Notes: generated from the sequence alone by a model not told the origin. DNA of 64,000 nt from an uncultured Flavobacteriales bacterium (GCA_943788755.1 CALSRM010000003.1:1488001-1552000), one strand, 5' to 3'; numbered from the stretch's first letter, positions 1 to 9,359 are shown. A program made the numbers and translations.

Positions 1-55
1 GATAAAAAAATAAAAAGGAGTTGTAAGTTAGTGATCTATTAAAAACATACCGAAA

Positions 56-1072
56 ATGTTAGATTTAAATGGTAAGTCTGTTTTGATAACTGGAGGGACG
101 GGTTCTCTTGGTAAAGCACTTACAAAAAGAATATTTAAAGAGTATCCAGAAGTAAAAAGGTTGGTTATTTTTTCAAGAGATGAGCAAAAACAATTTGTAA
201 TGGCTCAAGAATTCCCACATGAAAAGTACCCTGCAGTTCGATTTTTTATTGGAGACGTTAGAGATAAGGATAGGTTGGTTAGAGCTTTTCAAGGGGTTGA
301 TTATGTTATCCACGCAGCAGCAATGAAACATGTTCATTTAGCAGAATACAATCCATCTGAATGCATAAAAACCAATGTTAATGGAGCGGAGAACGTAATT
401 CATGCTAGTTTAGAAACGAAGGTTTCAAGGGTAGTGGCACTGTCAACAGATAAGGCATGTGCCCCAATAAACCTTTATGGCGCAACAAAATTAACTTCAG
501 ATAAATTATTTGTTGCTGCCAATAATATCAAAGGATGGTCTGATATTAAGTTTTCGGTTGTGAGGTATGGAAATGTGATGGGTTCAAACGGCTCTGTTAT
601 TCCTTTTTTTATGAATAAACGTAAAGAAGGTTTTTTACCAATTACAGATCCTAGTATGACTCGCTTCAATATACCTCTTGAGGGAGGTGTTGATATGGTT
701 CTATATGCTTTAGACAATGCATGGGGAGGTGAAATATTCGTTCCAAAAATAGCATCTTATAAAATAGGGGATGTGGCAAAAGCGATAGCTCCTAATATTG
801 AGCATAAAATTATAGGAATTAGACCAGGTGAAAAAATACATGAAGAAATGATTACGCACTCTGACTCTTTCAACACGTATGATATGGGGAAATATTATGC
901 AATACTGCCTACCATTCCCAACTGGAGCGTTGATAAATACGTGTCCGAATTTTCAGCAACTAAGGTAGAAGAAGGATTTGAATATAATTCCAACGAAAAT
1001 ACCGAATGGGAAACACCTGAATCTTTAAGAGAATTGATAAAAATACATGTAGACCCTTCATTTGAAGTTTAA
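56..1072 (+). CDS. pseB: UDP-GlcNAc 4,6-dehydratase (inverting), PseB
   Basis: First enzyme of pseudaminic acid synthesis: it converts UDP-GlcNAc to the 4-keto-6-deoxy-L-arabino sugar with NADP. The 338-residue protein is close to the usual PseB length. The Rossmann motif GGTGSLG is at residues 13-19; the catalytic region has TDK (131-133) followed by YGATK (141-145), the PseB arrangement in which Asp and Lys replace the usual SDR serine. The ATG at 56 is the first start in frame. The stop overlaps the pseC start by one base, so the two are translationally coupled. No Shine-Dalgarno sequence sits before the ATG, as is normal in Bacteroidota. Function is firm from motifs and from the neighbouring pseC, pseG and pseI. 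Confidence 0.95.
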   Translation: MLDLNGKSVLITGGTGSLGKALTKRIFKEYPEVKRLVIFSRDEQKQFVMAQEFPHEKYPAVRFFIGDVRDKDRLVRAFQGVDYVIHAAAMKHVHLAEYNPSECIKTNVNGAENVIHASLETKVSRVVALSTDKACAPINLYGATKLTSDKLFVAANNIKGWSDIKFSVVRYGNVMGSNGSVIPFFMNKRKEGFLPITDPSMTRFNIPLEGGVDMVLYALDNAWGGEIFVPKIASYKIGDVAKAIAPNIEHKIIGIRPGEKIHEEMITHSDSFNTYDMGKYYAILPTIPNWSVDKYVSEFSATKVEEGFEYNSNENTEWETPESLRELIKIHVDPSFEV

Positions 1073-2220
1073 TGGGGAAAAAGATAATACCATACGGGAA
1101 ACAGAATATTGAACAAGACGAAATAGATGCCGTTATTAAAACGTTACAGTCTGATTTCTTAACACAAGGGCCCAAAGTTAGAGAGTTTGAAGAAAAGTTT
1201 GCAGAATACGTGGGTGCCAAATATGCAGTTGGAGTTAGCAATGCTACTGCCGGATTACACATTTCTGTGCTCGCTTTAGGTTTAAAAAAAGGTGAAAGAG
1301 TGATAACGACTCCTATAACATTTGCGGCTACAGCTAATTGCGTTAAATATGCAGGGGGAGAGGTTTGGTTTGCTGATATTGACCCAAATACTTATTTATT
1401 AGATTTAAAATCTGTAGAACAACTCATATTATCTCAGCCAGTGGGTTTTTTTAAGGGAATTATCCCCGTTGATTTTGCGGGACTCCCAATTAACTTAGAA
1501 CAATTCAAAATACTAGCAAAGAAACATAACCTTTGGATAATTGAAGATGCATGTCATGCACCTGGTGGCCACTTTACTGATTCATCAAATAATATACAAA
1601 AATGTGGTAATGGGAATTTTGCTGAATTAGCTGTTTTTTCGTTTCACCCTGTCAAGCATATTGCATGTGGCGAAGGAGGTATGGTTACTACCAATTCTGA
1701 AGACTTATATAATAAGTTGCTTAGCCTTAGGTCTCATGGTATCACTAAAGAGAACATGGGCGAAAATCACGGCGGATGGTATTACGAAATGCAAGAACTA
1801 GGCTTTAATTATCGACTAACAGATATTCAATCAGCTTTAGGTATAACACAGCTAAAAAAAAATATTAGCGGTGTAAACAGAAGAAATGAAATAGCAGCCA
1901 TTTATAAAAAAGCTTTTAAAGGAAAAGTGACGTTTCAAGGCTTACTTGAAAATGATTTAAATGCGCATCATTTATTTGTGATTGAAGTTAACAACAGAAA
2001 AGATGTGTATGATAAATTAAGAGGTAAAGGGGTTTATGCTCAAATTCATTATATCCCAGTCCATCAATTACCATATTACAAGGCGATTGGCTATAAGGGG
2101 GCAGATTTACGCTATGCTGAAAACTATTACAAACACTGCATAAGCTTACCGATGTATCCCGCTCTGACAAAAGAAGAACAAGATTACGTTATTACTAATT
2201 TACTGAACATAGTAGAATGA
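1072..2220 (+). CDS. pseC: UDP-4-amino-4,6-dideoxy-N-acetyl-beta-L-altrosamine transaminase, PseC
   Basis: PLP-dependent aminotransferase of the DegT/DnrJ/EryC1 family; in the pathway it aminates C4 of the PseB product using glutamate. At 382 residues it has the usual family length. Visible landmarks are the aspartate in IIEDACHAPGG (D159), which pairs with the PLP ring nitrogen, and the Schiff-base lysine K195 in the segment FHPVKHIACGEGG (191-203). It starts on the last base of the pseB stop codon and ends in a four-base ATGA overlap with the next gene. The PseC assignment over other DegT members rests on the tight pseB-pseC pairing. Confidence 0.94.
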   Translation: MGKKIIPYGKQNIEQDEIDAVIKTLQSDFLTQGPKVREFEEKFAEYVGAKYAVGVSNATAGLHISVLALGLKKGERVITTPITFAATANCVKYAGGEVWFADIDPNTYLLDLKSVEQLILSQPVGFFKGIIPVDFAGLPINLEQFKILAKKHNLWIIEDACHAPGGHFTDSSNNIQKCGNGNFAELAVFSFHPVKHIACGEGGMVTTNSEDLYNKLLSLRSHGITKENMGENHGGWYYEMQELGFNYRLTDIQSALGITQLKKNISGVNRRNEIAAIYKKAFKGKVTFQGLLENDLNAHHLFVIEVNNRKDVYDKLRGKGVYAQIHYIPVHQLPYYKAIGYKGADLRYAENYYKHCISLPMYPALTKEEQDYVITNLLNIVE

Positions 2221-3995
2221 AAAAAGGGTATCACATATTAGAAATTGCCAATGTGCATGGGGGAGACTTCAGTTATTTCAAAAAATTAATTCAAGGGATT
2301 TCTGAATATAAATCACCTGACTTTGGAGTTAAACTACAGATATTTAAATCAGATTTAATTTCACTACCGGATTTTTCTTTTTATCATGTTTATGAGGAAT
2401 TATTCTTTGACTTTTCTGAATGGGAGGAAATTATTGACCTTACCAGTGCCACAAAAGATGTTTGGATAGATGTATTTGACTTATACGGAGTGCAGGCGCT
2501 TGAAAAATTCTCAAACAAAGTGTACGGTATTAAGTTTCAGGCATCTGTTTTAGATAATATTGAAGTATTTGAAGCGTTGTCGACATTGGACTTAACCAAT
2601 AAATACTTGATGATTAATGTTTCTGGATTAACAATCGAAGAAATTAAAACAAAAATTACTGTCATCAGTAATTTAGTAGATTGTAAAGAAATCCTCCTAC
2701 AGATAGGATATCAATCTTATCCAACGCCAATTGAAAAGTCTGGGCTAGGTAAGTTAGATTGGTTAAAAGATGAATTTGATAATAGAATTATTTATGCGGA
2801 TCATACTGCTGGAGATGATGAAGATACTTATCTAGTTCCAATTTTGGCAATGTATGCTGGTGCCTATGGTATTGAAAAGCATATTATGTTGGGTGACGAA
2901 GAAACAAAGTATGATTTTCAAGCGAGCATTACTTTAGAGCAGTTGTCCAAATATATGCAACAGTATAATAAATACTGCAAAGGACTTGATCTAAGTTTTA
3001 TTAATGATAAAGAAGTTGAGTATCTTGAGAAAACGATTCAAAAGCCAGTGACTAATGTAGGGTTGAAGGCCGGTAAAGTTCCTTCTTTAGAAGATTTTTA
3101 CTTTAGAAGAACGGATTTTGATGGTTTGTCTCTTGATGAAATAAAAAAATACCAAGAAGAAGGTTTTATTTTGCGTAATACAATTCCTAAAAATAGCACG
3201 ATTAGAAAAGAAGATTTTAGAAAGCCAAATGTTGCTGCAATTGTAGCTTGTAGGTTGAAAAGTTCTCGGTTAAAAAATAAAGCATTATTAAAGATAGGTG
3301 ATTTAACTTCTATCGAAATGTGTCTGAAAAATACAATGAGAATTAAAGAAGTAAACCATGTTGTATTGGCTACTTCTAATTTAGAGTCTGATGCTGATTT
3401 AGTTAATTATACGTACCATGATTCTGTGATTTTTCATACGGGCGATGCAGAAGATGTTATACGTCGATATTTAGATGTCTGTGATCAATTGCACGTAGAT
3501 ACGGTCATTAGAATTACAGGTGATTGTCCTTACATCTCACATGAAATTGCCTCGTATTTATACGAAAGCCATCTGAAAAGTGGAGCAGATTATACTGCAA
3601 CAAATGAGGTGTCTGTTGGTACTTCAGCGGAAATAATTGAAGTAAGTGCTTTAAGGAAAATAAAAAGTTATTTTGAATCAGCAGATTATTCAGAGTACAT
3701 GACATGGTATTTTATCAATAACCCAGATCACTTTAAAATTAATAAAATTGATTTACCAAAAGAGTATGTAAGAAATTATAGATTGACTTTGGATTATCAA
3801 GAAGATTTAGATTTGTTTCTTGAAATAGAAAAACATTTTACAAATGAAAAAAAGGAATATTCAATTATAGAATTGAATAAGTTTTTGGATGATAATCCAG
3901 AAGTTGCTGCGCTAAATTCTCACCTAACATTAAAGTATAAAACAGATCAATCATTAATTGATACATTGAATAAATGTACAAAAATAAAAGTATAG
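2217..3995 (+). CDS. Nonulosonic acid synthase-like (NeuB/SpsE) domain fused to CMP-sugar cytidylyltransferase (PseF/SpsF-like)
   Basis: A 592-residue two-enzyme protein. Residues 1-240 resemble the NeuB/SpsE synthase barrel: E9 in EIANVHGGD, K39 in GVKLQ, H196 in ADHTAGD, H222 in EKHIM and D233 occupy the places of known catalytic and metal-binding residues. Residues 275-335 look like the small SAF domain that normally ends these synthases. Residues 338-592 are a cytidylyltransferase of the SpsF/PseF type (IVACRLKSSRL near 342-352, RITGDCP later), the activity needed to make CMP-Pse. The glycine of the usual nucleotide loop is replaced. A canonical pseI lies downstream, so the synthase domain is either a second synthase of different specificity or an accessory domain. 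Overlaps pseC by four bases (ATGA). Confidence 0.85.
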   Translation: MKKGYHILEIANVHGGDFSYFKKLIQGISEYKSPDFGVKLQIFKSDLISLPDFSFYHVYEELFFDFSEWEEIIDLTSATKDVWIDVFDLYGVQALEKFSNKVYGIKFQASVLDNIEVFEALSTLDLTNKYLMINVSGLTIEEIKTKITVISNLVDCKEILLQIGYQSYPTPIEKSGLGKLDWLKDEFDNRIIYADHTAGDDEDTYLVPILAMYAGAYGIEKHIMLGDEETKYDFQASITLEQLSKYMQQYNKYCKGLDLSFINDKEVEYLEKTIQKPVTNVGLKAGKVPSLEDFYFRRTDFDGLSLDEIKKYQEEGFILRNTIPKNSTIRKEDFRKPNVAAIVACRLKSSRLKNKALLKIGDLTSIEMCLKNTMRIKEVNHVVLATSNLESDADLVNYTYHDSVIFHTGDAEDVIRRYLDVCDQLHVDTVIRITGDCPYISHEIASYLYESHLKSGADYTATNEVSVGTSAEIIEVSALRKIKSYFESADYSEYMTWYFINNPDHFKINKIDLPKEYVRNYRLTLDYQEDLDLFLEIEKHFTNEKKEYSIIELNKFLDDNPEVAALNSHLTLKYKTDQSLIDTLNKCTKIKV

Positions 3996-4045
3996 GCTCA
4001 CTGTTCCTAATTAAGCGCTAAAAGAGAACTAATTTTGAAAGGAAT

Positions 4046-4918
4046 ATGGAAGAAATTATTAAAAATCAACACGGTTACTATTCGGTGAAAAATATTCCTA
4101 CGGAAGTTGAACTAGCTGAATACTACGAAAAGAAATATTATCAAGCAGCTGTTGGAAGTTACGAAATAGAGTATGACTCTGAAGAGATATTGTATTTTAA
4201 AAACAAAATAGAAGAACGAGCATATATTATTGAGCAAAATTTGTCTGCTAGTAATAATAGGAGGTTTTTAGATGTTGGTTGCGGAGAAGGGTGGGCATTA
4301 AATAATTACAAGGAAAAAGGATGGGAAGTTGTTGGACTTGACTATAGCGATTTTGGTTGTGAAAAGTTTAATTCATCTTGTCAGGAAAATCTTATTGTTG
4401 GGAATATTTATAGTAATCTAAAAAAATTAATAGAGGAGAAAGAACAGTTTAGCGTTGTTTGGATTGATAATGTTTTAGAGCATGTTACTGCCCCTGAGTT
4501 CTTAGTGAATGAAATCAAGGCTATTATTGAGCCAGGAGGAATATTGGTAATTGAAGTTCCTAATGATTTTTCTTTTATTCAAAAACATGCTATTGATAAA
4601 AAGTTGGTTGATAATGAGTTTTGGGTGGTTACCCCTGATCATTTATCTTATTTTAATAAGGAAGGATTAAATAACTTGCTATCTTCTAGTGGGTATCAAA
4701 CTATTGATTTTATTGCTGATTATCCAATTGATATTAACTTGTTAAACCCGAACACCAATTATGTTAAAGATAGGACGAAAGGGAAATCTTGTCACAAGGA
4801 GAGAATTAGTTTTGAAAATTTAATTCATCAGCGTTCCATGGATGATGTTCTTGATTTTTATAGAGCGTGCGCTCAATTGGGGTTAGGTAGGCAAATAACA
4901 GGCTTTTTCAGAATGTAA
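4046..4918 (+). CDS. Class I SAM-dependent methyltransferase
   Basis: 290 residues with a Methyltransf_23-like core. Motif I, FLDVGCGEGW, is at residues 74-83, and the acidic loop VVGLDYS follows; DNVLEHV matches the post-motif region typical of small-molecule and sugar methyltransferases. The acceptor is unknown. Sitting where pseH is often found, between the cytidylyltransferase and pseG, it may methylate the nonulosonate or its precursor, but that is inference from context. The gene begins 50 bases after the fusion gene and ends 13 bases before pseG. Confidence 0.85.
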   Translation: MEEIIKNQHGYYSVKNIPTEVELAEYYEKKYYQAAVGSYEIEYDSEEILYFKNKIEERAYIIEQNLSASNNRRFLDVGCGEGWALNNYKEKGWEVVGLDYSDFGCEKFNSSCQENLIVGNIYSNLKKLIEEKEQFSVVWIDNVLEHVTAPEFLVNEIKAIIEPGGILVIEVPNDFSFIQKHAIDKKLVDNEFWVVTPDHLSYFNKEGLNNLLSSSGYQTIDFIADYPIDINLLNPNTNYVKDRTKGKSCHKERISFENLIHQRSMDDVLDFYRACAQLGLGRQITGFFRM

Positions 4919-4931
4919 TAATTAACAAGTT

Positions 4932-5933
4932 TTGATTTTGAATAGGAAAATTATTTTCAGAGTAGATGGTAATAACAAAATTGGGTTAGGACATATTACT
5001 CGTTGTATTGCATTAGCTGAAATGATAAATGCAGAATACAATTGTTCCTTTGCAATTATGCAGCCAGAGCAGAGCTTAGCAAATCAAGTTACAATTGCCG
5101 GTTGTGATGTTTTTCCTTTAGAAAATTCAAGTTTAACTGCATTTTTAGATTGTTTAAAAGGGAATGAAATAGTCGTTCTTGATGGATATAAATTTGATGA
5201 AGTCTATCAAGATAGAATTAAAGAAAAAGGCTGTAAGTTGGTTTGTATAGATGACCTATCACAGCAACATTTCAAGGCAGATGTGATAATTAATCATGCT
5301 CTAACTGCTTCTGCTGAACAATATTCGAAAGAAGAATACACAAAAGTATTGGTAGGTAATAAGTATGTTTTATTGCGGAAAGAGTTTTTAGGAATTCCGC
5401 AAAATCAAAAACATCAAAAACATCAAAAATTTGATATTCCTTTCGTTTGTTTAGGTGGGGCGGATAAAGATAATTTATCTTTTAAGGTAGCTTCTCTATT
5501 GGGGCAACTTGAGGGAATAAAACATGTAAATGTTTTAGTAGGAAGTGCATACCTTGGTAATATCCAGGAGTTAAAAGCAATAGACTCTAGAATTAATGTT
5601 TTTCAAAATTTACCTGCAGAAGAAGTGGTAAAAGTGATGCGACAAAGTACTTTTGCGATTGTATCTGCTAGTGGCATAGCTTATGAGTGTGCAGCTGTAG
5701 GTTTGCCTATGATTACAGGACATTATATAGACAATCAATTACTTTTTTATGCAGCATTAATATTGCAGCCAAATATTGTAGGATTAGGTTCTTATTTTGA
5801 TTTATCATTGGATAAATTAAAATATGTAGCTTTACAATTAAAATTAGCCTATCAGGGTGATGTTGATGGTTTGATTGACGGGAAACAAAAACAACGATAT
5901 TTGGAAGTTTTTAATGAATTATGTATAGATTGA
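4932..5933 (+). CDS. pseG: UDP-2,4-diacetamido-2,4,6-trideoxy-beta-L-altropyranose hydrolase, PseG
   Basis: Removes UDP from the diacetamido-trideoxy altrose intermediate. The 333-residue product has the PseG/MurG-like GT-B fold with an N-terminal GLGH motif (residues 18-21, containing the catalytic His) and a C-terminal donor-binding segment SASGIAYECAAVGLP. The start is TTG at 4932; no ATG occurs early enough to preserve the N-terminal strand. A short in-frame tandem repeat near 5405-5427 encodes NQKHQKHQKF between the two lobes. The last 13 bases overlap the next gene. Confidence 0.92.
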   Translation: MILNRKIIFRVDGNNKIGLGHITRCIALAEMINAEYNCSFAIMQPEQSLANQVTIAGCDVFPLENSSLTAFLDCLKGNEIVVLDGYKFDEVYQDRIKEKGCKLVCIDDLSQQHFKADVIINHALTASAEQYSKEEYTKVLVGNKYVLLRKEFLGIPQNQKHQKHQKFDIPFVCLGGADKDNLSFKVASLLGQLEGIKHVNVLVGSAYLGNIQELKAIDSRINVFQNLPAEEVVKVMRQSTFAIVSASGIAYECAAVGLPMITGHYIDNQLLFYAALILQPNIVGLGSYFDLSLDKLKYVALQLKLAYQGDVDGLIDGKQKQRYLEVFNELCID

Positions 5934-6637
5934 AGAGATTAATTATAGTTACTGGAGCTAATAAAGGCTTAGGGAAAGCATTTTATGATCGGTTTATTAG
6001 TGAAAAAAATGAAGATATTATTATTTCTATTTCTAGAATAATTTCTGAGGACCAACAGCAATTAATTGACAAGAAGAGTAGTAAATTTGTTTTTATTCCA
6101 ATAGATCTAGGGCAAATGCAGGATACATCTGGTTTAAAGCAATTGGTAAATTTTCAAAATGAAGTCAAAGAAATTATTTATATCAATAATGCAGGTGTAA
6201 TAGATCCAATTGGTAAGGTTGGAGATATTGCAATTAAAGAATTGGTTAATTCGATCAATGTAAATATTTTGGCACCTGCAATAATAATTAACTATGTATT
6301 TGAATTGTTTAAAGGAAAAAAAATAACAATAGTTAATATTTCATCTGGAGCTGCTGATCATGTTATTGAAGGTTGGGGAGCTTATTGTAGTGGTAAAGCA
6401 TTTATGAAGATGTTTTTAAACGTTCTTGGAGAGCAAGAAAAAGATAGCTCTTTAATTGAAGTGTATAATATATCCCCAGGGCTTATTGATACTGAAATGC
6501 AGCGGAAAATAAGAGACACTAATGTAGATGGATTCACCCGGCATAATGAGTTTGTACTATTCAAAGAAGAAGGGAAATTGCAAAGCGCAAAAGAAGTAGC
6601 TAATAAAATCTTATTAGAAACAAATATATCACCATGA
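5921..6637 (+). CDS. SDR-family oxidoreductase (PtmA-like)
   Basis: A 238-residue classical short-chain dehydrogenase. The cofactor loop TGANKGLG lies near residues 11-18, the structural NNAG motif near 90, and the catalytic Ser-Tyr-Lys set appears as SSG ... YCSGK. SDRs are recurrent partners of nonulosonate clusters (PtmA in Campylobacter legionaminic acid synthesis), where they probably reduce a sugar intermediate. The substrate cannot be told from sequence. The start overlaps pseG by 13 bases and the end overlaps the phosphoesterase gene by four. Confidence 0.82.
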   Translation: MYRLKRLIIVTGANKGLGKAFYDRFISEKNEDIIISISRIISEDQQQLIDKKSSKFVFIPIDLGQMQDTSGLKQLVNFQNEVKEIIYINNAGVIDPIGKVGDIAIKELVNSINVNILAPAIIINYVFELFKGKKITIVNISSGAADHVIEGWGAYCSGKAFMKMFLNVLGEQEKDSSLIEVYNISPGLIDTEMQRKIRDTNVDGFTRHNEFVLFKEEGKLQSAKEVANKILLETNISP

Positions 6638-7338
6638 AAATAGCTATTCTTTCAGATATTCATGGTAATCATTATGCGCTTGAACAAGTGTTAAAAGCCG
6701 CTAAACAAAATAAAGTAGAAAAGCTATTGGTTTTAGGTGATATTGTTGGGTATTACTATCATCCAGATAAAGTTTTATCGATGTTGGATGAATGGGATTA
6801 TGAATTAATCAAAGGGAATCACGAAAAACTGATTGAAGGGTTATTGAATAACACTATTGACGCAAGTACACTCCAGAAAAAGTATGGAAGTGGACACCGA
6901 ATGGCACTGGATAAATTAACTAAGACTCAGATAACGAAACTAATTTCTGCCTCTGAAAAAAAAGAGATTACATTAAATGACACCACTATATTAATGTGTC
7001 ATGGTACCAATTGGGATTCAGACTTCTACCTTTATCCAGATAGCGATCAGAAGTTATTAGAAAAAGGCAATGTGGTTGGAGTTGATTTTGTGGTTATTGG
7101 GCATTCGCATTATTCATTTGTTCACAGAAACACTAATAGCACCTTAATTAATGTCGGTTCTGTTGGTCAGTCCCGTAGCGTTGGAGGAATAGCGAATTGG
7201 ATTGTTATCAATACAAGGAACAATTGTTTTGAACTAAAGGCAACTCCTTATGATGTTAAACCACTTATTGAAGAAATTGAACGAATCGATCCTGAGGTAA
7301 ATTATTTAAAGAAAATATTAATAAGAAATAACCCATGA
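6634..7338 (+). CDS. Calcineurin-like metallophosphoesterase (YfcE/MJ0936 type)
   Basis: 234 residues with the full two-metal motif series: DIH at 8-10, GDIVG at 35-39, a GNHE block, then HG and GHSH near the C-terminus. Stand-alone enzymes of this class hydrolyse phosphomono- or diesters. Its place within the nonulosonate operon, coupled on both sides by ATGA overlaps, suggests a dedicated sugar-phosphate or nucleotide substrate. No pathway step of canonical Pse synthesis needs it, so its role here is unknown. Family assignment is firm; substrate is not. Confidence 0.85.
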   Translation: MKIAILSDIHGNHYALEQVLKAAKQNKVEKLLVLGDIVGYYYHPDKVLSMLDEWDYELIKGNHEKLIEGLLNNTIDASTLQKKYGSGHRMALDKLTKTQITKLISASEKKEITLNDTTILMCHGTNWDSDFYLYPDSDQKLLEKGNVVGVDFVVIGHSHYSFVHRNTNSTLINVGSVGQSRSVGGIANWIVINTRNNCFELKATPYDVKPLIEEIERIDPEVNYLKKILIRNNP

Positions 7339-8282
7339 AACCTACTTTTAACATATTAGTGACTGGTTGTGGAGGAGATATAGGCCAAAGTATAGGGAAA
7401 ATACTTAACGAATCACCTTATGTAAATAAACTGTACGGTTGTGATATTTCTGATAAAAATGCTGGACAGTTTATTTATAGAAACTTCTCTCTGGGCTTAA
7501 GGTTTTCCGATAAGAATTACTTAAACAGCTTAGAAAAGTTCGTAATAAACCAAAATATAGATGTCATTATTCCTGTTTCTGAACCCGAATTACGTTTTTT
7601 TTCAAAAGAAAATGTGTTGAGTCAAATTGGAGGAGCAAAATTGATTACTGCTTCATCTGTTGCGTTAGAAATTGGATTTGACAAATTAAAAACTGCTAAT
7701 TTTTTAAAGGAAAATGGACTGCCTTTTCCAGTATCAAATAAAATAGCGGATGTTGAACGTGTAGAGCGCTTTCCTGTTGTTTTAAAATCCAAAACGGGAT
7801 CTGGAAGTTCAGAAGTACACCTTGTCAAGGATATGAAGTCATTTGAATTTATAAAAGCAGGGAACCCAGAATTTATCGTTCAAGAGTATTTAAATGAAGG
7901 TGAAGGAGAGTTTACTTGTGGTGTTTTTAGGAGTAAAAAAGGTGTGCTGAGAACAATGATTCTAAAAAGGGAATTAATGGGAGGATTTAGTGGCTATGGT
8001 GAAGTAGTTGAAAATCAACAAATCAATAAACTATTGGCAGCGATTGCAGAAAAACTAACATTGGTTGGGAGCATAAATGTTCAATTGAGAATTACGCAAA
8101 AAGGACCAGTAGTTTTTGAAATAAACCCTCGTTTTTCAAGCACTGTACGTTTTAGGCAAATGTTAGGATTTAATGACTTGGAATGGTCTCTTGAGGATAG
8201 GTTAGCATTGTCGCTGTCGGAATACGCAGATACTGCTATAGGAAAGAAATTTTACAAAGGATTTAATGAATATATTTCATGA
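7335..8282 (+). CDS. ATP-grasp ligase (CarB/PylC-like)
   Basis: 315 residues: an N-terminal Rossmann-like pre-ATP-grasp domain (TGCGGDIGQS near 10-19), then the ATP-grasp fold with VVLKSKTGSGSS for the nucleotide loop and FEINPRFSST for the metal-binding strand. Such enzymes join a carboxylate to an amine or thiol via an acyl phosphate. In a nonulosonate cluster the likely use is attaching an amino acid or other acid to an amino sugar, or modifying the C1 carboxylate; this is inference. Overlaps the phosphoesterase by four bases and stops six bases before pseI. Confidence 0.83.
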   Translation: MKPTFNILVTGCGGDIGQSIGKILNESPYVNKLYGCDISDKNAGQFIYRNFSLGLRFSDKNYLNSLEKFVINQNIDVIIPVSEPELRFFSKENVLSQIGGAKLITASSVALEIGFDKLKTANFLKENGLPFPVSNKIADVERVERFPVVLKSKTGSGSSEVHLVKDMKSFEFIKAGNPEFIVQEYLNEGEGEFTCGVFRSKKGVLRTMILKRELMGGFSGYGEVVENQQINKLLAAIAEKLTLVGSINVQLRITQKGPVVFEINPRFSSTVRFRQMLGFNDLEWSLEDRLALSLSEYADTAIGKKFYKGFNEYIS

Positions 8283-8288
8283 GAAAGA

Positions 8289-9338
8289 ATGGAAAGTTTT
8301 AGAATAAATAATAGAGGAATTGGAGGTGATAATTCATGTTTTATTATTGCCGAATTATCGGCAAATCATGGAGGGAAAATAGAAATAGCTATTGAAGCCA
8401 TTCGTGCTGCTAAACATGCTGGAGCGGATGCAATTAAATTTCAAACTTTTACTGCAGACACAATTACATTAAATTCTAAGAAAAAGTGGTTTAAAATAGA
8501 TCATGGAACAGTTTGGGATGGACACTATTTACATGATTTGTACCAAGAAGCAGCTCTGCCATGGGAATGGCACAAAGAACTTTTTGAGACTGCGACAGAA
8601 GAAGGCTTGCTTTGTTTTTCCTCTCCATTTGATAAAACTGCTGTTGATTTTTTGGAAGAATTAAACTGCCCTGCATATAAAATAGCCTCATTTGAGATTA
8701 CTGATATTCCTTTGATAAAGTATGTCGCTTCAATAGGAAAACCAATTATTATTTCAACTGGAATTGCGGATGAAGAAGATATTCAATTAGCAATCGATAC
8801 TTGCCGAGCAGCAGGGAATGAGAAAATTGCAATTTTAAAATGCACTTCTGCATATCCCGCATTACCAGAAGATGCTAACCTATTAATAATTCCAGATATT
8901 TCAGAAAGTTTTAATGTTGTTGCCGGATTATCAGACCACACATTAGGTGTTGAAGGACCAATCGTAGCTGTCGCTCTGGGAGCAAAGATAATAGAGAAAC
9001 ACTTTATATTAGATAAATCTATTGGAGGACTAGATGCACACTTTTCATTGGATGAAAAAGAGTTTAAGATGATGGTAGAGGCGGTTCGAAAAGCAGAACT
9101 GATGATGGGTAAAGTAGATTATGAGATGACTGAAAGTAAGAAGAAAAGTAGAGAGTTTTCAAGATCTCTATTTGTTGTTGAAGATATAAAGGGAGGTGAG
9201 ATGCTGACTGATAAGAATATTCGCTCAATTCGTCCGGGTTTTGGAATGCATCCTAAGTTTTATAAAGATGTTCTCGGTAAAAAGGCTTCTAAAGATATTG
9301 AAAAAGGAACCCCGCTCATTAAAGAGTTGTTCAAATAA
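8289..9338 (+). CDS. pseI: Pseudaminic acid synthase, PseI
   Basis: Condenses the free 6-deoxy-AltdiNAc sugar with phosphoenolpyruvate to give pseudaminic acid. The 349-residue protein matches PseI length. Visible landmarks: IAELSANHGG (E22, N26, H27), the KFQ strand (K50-Q52), SDHTLG and EKHF for metal-binding histidines, and a C-terminal SAF antifreeze-like domain with SRSLFV near 286 and RSIRPGFG near 310. Unlike the upstream fusion protein, every expected motif is present, so this is the best candidate for the true Pse synthase. Confidence 0.94.
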   Translation: MESFRINNRGIGGDNSCFIIAELSANHGGKIEIAIEAIRAAKHAGADAIKFQTFTADTITLNSKKKWFKIDHGTVWDGHYLHDLYQEAALPWEWHKELFETATEEGLLCFSSPFDKTAVDFLEELNCPAYKIASFEITDIPLIKYVASIGKPIIISTGIADEEDIQLAIDTCRAAGNEKIAILKCTSAYPALPEDANLLIIPDISESFNVVAGLSDHTLGVEGPIVAVALGAKIIEKHFILDKSIGGLDAHFSLDEKEFKMMVEAVRKAELMMGKVDYEMTESKKKSREFSRSLFVVEDIKGGEMLTDKNIRSIRPGFGMHPKFYKDVLGKKASKDIEKGTPLIKELFK

Positions 9339-9359
9339 ATACTTGTGTAATTTTAGAAA

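Noticed and set aside
960-1262. 100-codon minus-strand frame across the pseB-pseC junction
   Set aside because: Antisense to two firmly assigned enzymes with no domain of its own.
5405-5427. Tandem repeat in pseG as a slippage switch
   Set aside because: The nine-base unit is in frame and occurs about twice, encoding a short linker, so changes would not disrupt the frame.
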